Of a stretch of 64,000 nt of DNA, positions 56,303 to 64,000 are shown one piece after another. Position numbers and translations under genes: made by a program. Origin of the DNA: Strobilurus pachycystidiatus. Its lineage: Eukaryota; Basidiomycota; Agaricomycetes; Agaricales; Physalacriaceae. Position 1 is the stretch's first letter; each line of letters opens with the position of its first letter. The notes beneath the pieces were generated by a model that was given only the letters and a program-made list of their open reading frames with translations, made no database searches and was not told where the DNA came from. The stretch covers positions 1,054,001-1,118,000 of the forward strand of contig JAHLMK010000017.1 in assembly GCA_019915135.1 (NCBI GenBank), read 5' to 3'.

Positions 56303-59300
56303 TCAAGTTTCAAGATCCAGTAATCTCAGCCGCCACTCTGCTTTGCCGTCGAGATCAGGTTTGGGTACCGAGTCAATAGGGTTTAAGCGTTTCGCTTTCT
56401 CAGCTTGTTCCATCCTCGCAGCCCACGAATCTCTGGGCTCGGCCGCGCCGTCTGGAGCCTCCGTGGCTTTTTTCCAAATCTCGTCCACAGTCTCGCTGAG
56501 TCGCCGATCGAAGGTCCCCATTTCCTCCTGCAGAGCCAGCCCTTCGATGCGGTGCTCGGCGGTGAACTGGAAAAGGTGCGGGATGAGAGCCCTGGCCTCG
56601 TCTAGAAATTTGGTCAGAATGTGGAGGACTTGACAATCGAGGGACACATACTTCGACAGGTGGTGTATCTTACTACGAGTTTGGCAATTGACTTGACAAG
56701 GTACTCCTCTTCATCGACAGTTCCCTTCCTCCCTGAGCCTACTTTACGCTCCTGCTTTCTCTTCGAACGAGAAGAACGCCTGGATAAGAAAAACATTCAG
56801 ACCTGCAAGAAGAAGACAGCGGCGAAGCGCATTACTTGGATGAAGCTCGAGAAGTGGCCGTTGGAGCAACGGTGTACCGAGTGAAGGCAGTGTACGGCAT
56901 TGACACATCTGTCATAACGTCGACGTTTTGGAGCGTTGTATCCTCAACGCCAAAAAACGCGTCTAAGCAAGCAATGAGAAACCAAGCAACGCAACCATCA
57001 TTTGACACGAACCCGGCTCCTCCACTCTTTTGATGCGCAATTCGAGCAACCTATCAAACTGCTTCTGAAGCTGCTCCCTCATCTCGTTCAGATCCTCAGA
57101 AATCTGAGCTCGACTGTCCAGGGCACCCGGGTGGATGACCTCTTCCAGAAGCTCGGGCTTGCGCTTCAACGTTGCCTGTGATGTAAATCTTGAGTCCCGA
57201 AGGAGCGCTGATCTAGCGTGACTATACTCACAACGCGTCGAGCTTCAGAAAAAGCGTTTCCTTGAGTCAGAATTATGACTGCTTCCCGAACATCGCTAGT
57301 GTAATCCAGAAGGACACGCGCCGCCTCCGGATGGCGCTTCTTGGCGGTCAAGTCCTCTTTGCGTCAGGGTCAGTAAACGATGGACATCGGAAGCTGTGTT
57401 ACTGTACACTTACCAGCGATTCTATAAGCCATAGCTTCGACATCCTCATCTGCCATCTCGGTCTTGATGGCCAGATCAAAGAGGCACTGCCAATCCAATG
57501 CCTTTTCATAAGCTACCATCGCCTTGGCCAGCGCTGAAGCTTCAACGAAGACTACAAAACGGAAATTAAAGCTCAAGATGCATAGACTCTCACATCTTCT
57601 TACCTGACGCCGCCTGGCGGAATTCCCTTCGCTCAAACAGCCAGTCGCCATACACCGACAAGACCGCCTTACAAGCGCCGATACTATCAGCACTTAAATC
57701 TCGAAGCCGGATGGACAGACATCCTACCTGGTACTGCGGTGTATCTCTCCATATGGATAACGCCGTCTCGTACAGCTGATGGCGCTCCATGTACGATATC
57801 GCTTCATCGAAATGTTCATCTCCTTAAAAGCGGCAATGAGTCATGAAGTGTACTCCGAGACAGCAGAGACTAGCGCCCTACCGGCAAGACGGAGGTTCCG
57901 AAGTCCACTCTCGTAGCGTTTGAGATGATCATCGATATGATACCGCTGAATGTATTGCTTCATAGCACGTAGTTCCCGAAGGAACGGCAGATATTCTCGA
58001 GGGTCCTAAGAAGACAACATCAGGTCATTCAGCCTATGATAAAGACTGAGTACTATTTCACCTTCTGGGCATGTTGGGCGATCATCAGTACAAGGGAAAA
58101 ATCGTACATCCCCAGTGCGGTATTGTACAGCTTGTCAGCATCTACCAAGAAAATGATATACTTGACAGCGTCCTCGACAAGATGGGAATTGTCATCTGCC
58201 CAACCCATCAACATCCGATAAGGTGGGATTCCGAAGAGTAAGTGTGGACGTACCCCGAAGTTTCAGTAAGAGCGTGAGCCCCGCTTCGTGATCTGGCGGA
58301 GTCTTGACGACGTGCGCAGTCAGGATAGAGTTCACGTAGTTGGTCAGATCCCTCTTTTCAAGTTCCTCTCGCACGGCATCGCATATCATGGCGATAGTCT
58401 CGGGGGATTGAGAAGAACGTCTTTCAAGGCGTCAGCGTCAGGTACGCCAAAAGCACACACAACAGCCCCACTCACCCCACGTTCGCCAGAAACAAATTGA
58501 TATGATCCACCTCGGATACCTGGTCCACGAAAACAGACACATTGTTCAAGAACGCCTCGCGGTTATGCTCCACCAAGACGTTCAGATCAATCCTATGTTT
58601 CCGACACGCAGTAAACGCCTTGCGGAACTGACATCTGCACAACAAATTGAGATTCTGAGCCTTCAATTCTAACTCGAAAAACGTACTGGTCGAGATCCTG
58701 CTCGACAACCTTCATGACCAGCGGGCGCGGATTGATGGTCTCCAGATTTCCACGGGGCATCTGGAGAACTAGGCTCATGGCACTAGGTACCGGGACGACG
58801 ATCTTTGACCCCCGCTCAACACGACGTTTTTCCCAACAGGCCTTGATCGAGTCCCGCTGCTCTTCGTTCTCAATATACGGAAGTAGGGAGTCGAGTGGCG
58901 CGAAGAGCGCCTCGTGGGCACCAGTGGTGAAGATGAGGAAGCCAGACGCTACTGCGAAAGATGTAGCGTTCGTCACTATGAGTGCTGTAGCGTCGGGACC
59001 AGAGCTAACGAACATCTTCCCAGAATCAGAGTAGCCGAGGAACAGATGAGCGCTGTCGTCTAAAACGACGCTTCTGGTGTTCCAACAAGGTGACGTGAAT
59101 CTGGCTATCAATCTTGGTGTTTGCGTAGTGATGTCGACTATACCGAATGTTATGAGTGGCCTGGGAGTGACTACCAGTGACTTACTCAAGAAAATTTCCC
59201 CTGTCAGTGACTGCCAGGTTATGCTTGTATCAGCGGCGATGAGGTGTCCATTTCTTGAAGGGAGAGATACCGAATCGAACGTCGTTTTCTTCTCGTCAGT

Positions 59301-61339
59301 CGCGTCGGCGATGACCAACATGTCTGAACCCTGCTCTTGACTGCCCAAAAGCAAGATCTTCGAAGCATCCAGGAACGAGACTTGACGAACGCTCAGCCCC
59401 AAGTCGGCTGGGAGATCAAAAGACCGCAGGAACACGGGCTGCATAACCTTGCTGCGGCCGGGACCAAGACGTGTATTGAGTGAATGCGTTTCAACATGCC
59501 CGCTCTCCCAAAGAACAGCGATGATATCTGCATCTTTCGCAAAGGACGTGTGCACGGGTATCCGAGACTTGGATGAGCTCATAGCTACACTCTGTGTAGA
59601 GAGTTGATGGGAAGACATGGGAGGAGGGACGTTCTGCGTTCGGAAAGGAGTTAGAAGAAGATTAGCTGCCAGAAGTTAGCTTGGGCGAAACAAGACGGAC
59701 GCGTCAGAGCGAGCTTACATCCATCAATAACACAGACAGTGCCTGAATCGTTAGGTGGGGCAGTCGGAGAGGAACAAGTCTCCCAAGCATACGTTCGTTG
59801 TATGAGATGTTCTAAAGACGTAAATTGAACAATCATGGCTGTTCACGAGAAGAGCGCACCTACTGGGTGTAGTCAATATAAGACTAAGGGCCTTTTCGAC
59901 ATGCCACTCAACCGAAGTAAATCTCAGCGAGGAATCGGGCGCAGCGATTTCTTGCTTGAGGTACCTAAACAGCGGTGAGATGATTTGTTACACGGAACAA
60001 CAAAAAGGTACCAGTGGTAGTTTCCAATAGTCCACAATTGAACTGAGCAAATCATCAGTCCGAGCACTATCACCAAAATTGGAAACCTACCCAAATCCCC
60101 ATCTTCACGACGTATCCAAACCGCAAGGACATTTGAATCTGAACTCCACCTCAGCTCTTTGACCTTATACCCCCATCGCAAATCCCCCTTCCGCTCCAAG
60201 TCTAAATCCGGAACCCTGATCCCGAACTCTCCATGTCTCAGCCCATTCCTCTCGAAGAAGACGATATCGTGTCGGCCCTCCTTGCCCGCTCCTCCGCCTT
60301 CGTATCCAAACCGCTGCGTACTAGCGAGGAGGTTACCAGACGGACGCCAAGCTAATGGATGTTCGAGACCTGGCACGTCCTCGGAGGTGGATTGCAAGAC
60401 TGCTTGACGGTCGTATACACGGAAAGTGCGAAAGGTCTCTTTCGATATGGATGACACAGAGAAGTACGCGCCGTCTCCGCGCCATGATATGCGGGGTGCG
60501 AGGTCATCATCGGGGCTAACGGTATGCTTGAATTTCATTGGCGCGGTGGCAGCTGCTTTGCCTACAGATCCGTGGAATTGAGTTTGCTTTGAGCCCCAGC
60601 CAACGTTTATTGGCGCATCTGCACGCGCTATGAGGATGGGCGTACACGATGGAAGATTCGGACGCACCTTCACCGAAATCAGAGATGTTTAGTGGTGCCT
60701 CGGATAGCACGTCGAATGTGGAGGTCATCAATATGAGTTTTTCGTCGCCGGTAACAAGAGCAAGAGTCGAGTCATCGGAACTCCATGAAGCGGCGAGGAT
60801 TCCGCCATCCACGGTGCCCACTACATCAGACTAAGGCAAAGTTGTTGAGTGACAACGAAGAGTCGGTCTTGAATATACGCACCATGCCTTCATCTAGCGG
60901 AATGACAGTGATATCTCCACTGGCCATGATACCCACAAGCTGCTGCGTATCCAGCAGGACACGCAGAGAGATCACTTGTGAGCCAGCAATCGGAATTCTT
61001 GCGGTAGATGTGAACATTGAGAATAATGATACTTTTGGATCCTAGCGTCCATCAGCTCCAGTAAGCAGCAGATATATGCGCCACATGCACCTGCGAATTA
61101 TCCCGTTCCACCTTGTATATCTCCACATCAACGTCCGCATCTGCATTGCATCTCTCCGACGCTATGTAGTCGATATTTTGATCTAGGTCGGTCGTCGAAC
61201 ATGAAATCTGGATGTCGGGCAGCACCAGCGACGTCGACGCCGCCAGGCAGAGGTTTCGCATGGGGTCGATTGATGGAATACAGATGGGAGAAGATGGTAA
61301 GGAGAGAAAATTAAATAATCTGCCGCGGGTCAGTTCCAT
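56303..61339 (-). CDS. ELP1: Elongator complex subunit 1 (ELP1/IKI3)
   Basis: A long multi-exon minus-strand gene. The N-terminal WD-repeat half is evident: FRTFRVYDRQAVLQSTSE, LEHPLAWRPSGNLLAST, DIVFFERNGLRHGEFGI, VKELRWSSDSNVLAVW and VQLWTIGNYHWYLKQEI. A second beta-propeller block follows (HETHSLNTRLG... SLPSRNGHLIAADT). The C-terminal helical-repeat half has QRKR-like basic residues near KRKQERKVGSGRKGT. The protein ends after the HLFQFTAEHRIEGLALQEE helix. These match IKI3/ELP1, the scaffold of Elongator, which modifies wobble uridines in cytoplasmic tRNAs. I count roughly twenty exons but did not fix every border. It is head-to-head with EFG1. Confidence 0.9.
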
Positions 61340-61404
61340 TTCGGTAACATCGCGCCGATCACTTTGAGGTTAGGGTTCCTTCATCTTTGCTTTCCTCCGT
61401 CACA
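61340..61404. promoter_or_regulatory. 65-bp bidirectional promoter of ELP1 and EFG1
   Basis: Only 65 bp separate the two start codons, so the transcription start regions must overlap or lie inside this span. Both genes serve translation (tRNA modification and small-subunit rRNA processing), so joint control is plausible. No motif was identified. Confidence 0.55.
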
Positions 61405-62273
61405 ATGGCGCCGACAAGAACGCAAAAAACGACGACAAAATCGCATAACTCTCAGCCAAAGGCGTCGGGGAGTACACCGGGCGTCTCCAAGATCAAAGCC
61501 TCAATACGGCAGACGCAACGTTTACTAGCAAAGGTGCGTAATGTTTTGTTGCATTAAAACACCTGCCTCAACAATGACAATGCGCAGGACAACCTTACCG
61601 CTGACGTGCGAGTAACAACTGAAAGGCGACTGAAGGGCCTCTCAGCGGAGCTTGCAGAAGCAGAACTGAACCGTAAAGAGAAAGTCCTGGGAGCGCGGTA
61701 TCATGGTGTAAAATTCTTCGGTGCGTCAGTCCCTTCAGAGTATCACGGCCTGGTTTCTGATACGCTTTAGAACGACAAAAAGTGACCCGAAAAATAAAAC
61801 AGGCCAAAAAGCTACACGACTCCGCCGAAGGCTCATCAAAATCGAAACACGCCGATGCATTGCTCAATGCTCGTGTCGACCTAAACTATATTCTGGTCTG
61901 TCACCCGAAAAGTGTTTGCACCTTCCTTTGTTGATCCCCGGCTCAACAGCATTATCCCAAAACGAAGAAATATATCTCCCTCTTCCCTCCTGAAGTCCGC
62001 AATCACGAGTCCACTCCGACACCCACCGCTACCCAAACCTCAGAAACAGACGCTCAGCGCGAGGAGATACGGACATCAATACGACAGCAGATGCTCGCTG
62101 GCGAGTTACCTGCCGAACCTGAACTGGAGCTGGACACTAGCGGCGGTGCTAAACCCAAACGGCAACCTGCTACAGCACCTTCCACGACGACGAAGTCCAA
62201 GGCGTCGTCGAAGACTTTTGAGGAGGTGGAAGACGACGACTTTTTTGACAATGATGACGACGACGACGAGTAA
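61405..62273 (+). CDS. EFG1: rRNA-processing protein EFG1
   Basis: Exons 61405-61533, 61588-61720, 61771-61895 and 61950-62273 join to 236 residues. The conserved EFG1 core is present: IRQTQRLLAKDNLTADVR, LNRKEKVLGARYHGVKFFE, RQKVTRKIKQAKK and LNYILHYPKTKKYISLFPPE. A variable acidic tail (DDDFFDNDDDDDE) ends the protein. EFG1 is a nucleolar coiled-coil protein of the small-subunit processome, needed for 18S rRNA maturation in yeast. The symbol refers to the rRNA-processing protein, not the Candida regulator of the same name. The intron 3 donor (gtctgt) is weak but is the only one giving the conserved NYILHYPK join. Confidence 0.92.
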
Positions 62274-62979
62274 ACAGACATATTCGATCTGTCGAGATTG
62301 CCTCAATACATGACTTTGACTGGCAGCCAATTTCCCCTGTGGGTGGTGGCGTTGAGTACCAGAGTGGCAACCCTGGGAGCGCAACTAGCTCAACCAATGA
62401 AGTGGTGGGCGCCTTTATGACGGTAATTGATGGTCTCTGGACGGTCAGTGCATCGTACGCGTGCCAGCGATATCACTGTCTCAGTCTGTCTGGTCAAGGA
62501 TTCGAAAATCTGTGAACAGATAATCGCGAGAGCTTGCCACTCCAACCTGCATAGTGCCGGGTATCGATTCCCGAAAATCAAAGTTGGTCCAGGTTTGTTT
62601 GCAATGACATGTATGGAGAGAAGTACGTTCTCCGTCAGACTGATTTGCTTTCGCATGATTGTGAAGCTTGCCGACAGGTATAGACTGTTGCAACCTTTTC
62701 TCGAAATCTGCGAGTCCTTGAACGTGACACTCGCCGCGAGTGAATGGAGGCCGACACTCGGTACTGTGGAATCTAGCGCAGCTTGAAAATCCGCAGTGCG
62801 GCGGCGCTTGGCAGTGAATTAGCGTGAAGGCGCAGCTCTTCTTGAGGGACAGTCGTGGTACCGGGCGCCTGACTGATGTAGATCCGTGACAGTATAGCAT
62901 GAACTTCATAATTCGTGGATTTCGTAAAGAGTCGTAATCAGCTTGCGCTGCTGTCTCAACCGAGTACGTCTTGTCGTCG
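62274..62979. other. convergent intergenic region
   Basis: About 700 bp. No gene or repeat recognised. Confidence 0.4.
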
Positions 62980-63280
62980 TCAATGCGAGATCTTTCCTTC
63001 GTTGTATTCTCCACTGGATTCAAAGTGCATCAGATAGCCCAACATTTTGTAGTATGAATGTGTACCTTTGCAACTGTTTGCTATGGCGACAACATCCACA
63101 GGCCAGCATGTTGAGCGTCCACACCAGGAGATCGGCGACAGCTGTACATGGAAAATGAGTACGAAGTACGCCACCGGAAAGAGTTGCACTATAGATACTT
63201 ACAGTTCACAAGCCAGACAGCAACGTCTGCGATGGCTATGACTGTCCACTTCAAGGCATCGATGAGGCAGATCCAGGTAT
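62980..63280 (-). CDS. small membrane protein, hypothetical (start unresolved)
   Basis: Minus-strand exons 63280-63203, 63141-63066 and 63013-62980 join in frame. They read DTWICLIDALKWTVIAIADVA, then VWLVNSVADLLVWTLNMLAC, and end GCCRHSKQLQ...EGKISH. One long or two adjacent hydrophobic helices are followed by a Cys-rich, basic tail, a layout seen in many very small Agaricomycete membrane proteins of unknown function. The acceptor at 63281 (cacag) is good. The start exon is probably within about 150 bp upstream; an ATG before a gtaaga donor near 63425 is a candidate, but the phase does not fit. Confidence 0.45.
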
Positions 63281-63924
63281 CTGTGAAAGGGTTGAACACG
63301 GCTTGTCGCTACGCCGCTTGATGCGAATAATCCTGACCACCGATACAAGAGAATACGCAACTGATACATTGCAAACGATGAGTCGAGTACGAGTAATGAA
63401 CGGGAAGCGCAATCTTACCCCATGGCTGAATCAGTCAGTGGATACCCTTACTGTATGCGATGCGCGGAAACTCAGTGCAGGCAGTGGTCTCAAAGCGGTG
63501 ATCGAAGGACGAAAGACAAGACACAGGGGCTATTAGCATTGCTGCCCTAATTTGGACCTCACGCGCACGTGGAACGTTTCACCATTTCAATTTGCGAAGT
63601 TCGCGAGAGTTCGCGTTGTCAAACTTCACGGTAAGGCTTATCGGCGCCGTCGTATGGCGCTGATTCAAGAAGTCGATAGCAGGAGCGGTGCACGACTGGG
63701 GCAATCTTGGCTGTACGACCGCCGCTCGCCTCCGAACTCGAGTCTTGAGTCTTGAGGATCAGCCTGAGGCGACATGAATCTGCCCTTGGGCGATAACACT
63801 GGACAGCACTGGCCTGCTTGGTGACTGTTGTGATATTGACACCCTGAACTTGGGTATGTCTAAGATCCGTTCTCTGAAAAGGAGCACTTTCTAAACAGGA
63901 GCTATCTGACGTCTCATCTTCACC
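63281..63924. other. intergenic region
   Basis: Divergent promoter space between the small membrane protein and the gene entering the right edge. Nothing else recognised. Confidence 0.35.
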
Positions 63925-64000
63925 ATGACTTACGGACAGACCACCTTCCCCCTCTCCTTACCCAATGGCGCCATATACACTGTCAGAAGACACCCTCGCT
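63925..64000 (+). CDS. start of a gene cut by the right edge
   Basis: ATG in good context (caccATGa) opens a frame of 25 residues that runs off the window (MTYGQTTFPLSLPNGAIYTV...). Too short to identify. Confidence 0.4.
   Translation, partial: MTYGQTTFPLSLPNGAIYTVRRHPR

Overview
The window looks like a gene-dense segment of an Agaricomycete (mushroom-type basidiomycete) nuclear genome. Nearly every gene is cut by many short introns (about 38-90 bp, mostly 45-60 bp, GT-AG with a few likely GC-AG). The gene families are typical of that group: paired sesquiterpene synthases, Con-6 repeat proteins, macrophage-activating-type glycoprotein, GH71 alpha-1,3-glucanase, cupredoxin-like secreted proteins and F-box-like genes. 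There are no operons. Neighbours mostly form divergent or convergent pairs with compact shared promoters. Exon models were built by hand from splice signals and reading-frame continuity.

Layout. 1-4.6 kb: the 3' end of a Gal80-like oxidoreductase, a protein with three homeodomain-like modules, and a basic/acidic nuclear-type protein. 4.7-9.5 kb: a SnoaL-like protein followed by poorly resolved coding-like stretches on both strands. 9.8-13.5 kb: a KynB-like cyclase, tRNA-Glu, and a 3-hydroxyacyl-CoA dehydrogenase divergent from a peroxisomal/mitochondrial-type carrier. 14-22.7 kb: a secreted protein, a 2-kb gap, a BBE/PCMH FAD oxidoreductase with a large Ser/Asn-rich insert, and a SulP sulfate transporter. 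23-28 kb: a GH71 glucanase and a tandem duplication of a small cupredoxin gene. 28.4-36 kb: a PMR1-type Ca2+ ATPase, a two-finger C2H2 protein and a GPI-anchored glycoprotein.

36.4-44.8 kb: two paralogous sesquiterpene synthases and two paralogous Con-6 genes, with a ferroportin and a 311-bp MITE-like element between them. 45.5-52 kb: an F-box-like gene, an aldo-keto reductase and a multi-pass membrane protein. 52.3-55.8 kb: an apparently intact PIF/Harbinger transposon with perfect 139-bp terminal inverted repeats, carrying a DDE transposase and a Myb-like partner protein in convergent orientation. 56.3-62.3 kb: ELP1 (Elongator) head-to-head with EFG1 (18S rRNA maturation), separated by 65 bp. 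The window ends in a small membrane protein and the start of another gene.

The strongest leads are the triple-homeodomain protein, the young Harbinger element, the duplicated terpene-synthase/Con-6 neighbourhood and the tandem cupredoxin duplication. No defence system, CRISPR array or complete biosynthetic cluster was recognised.
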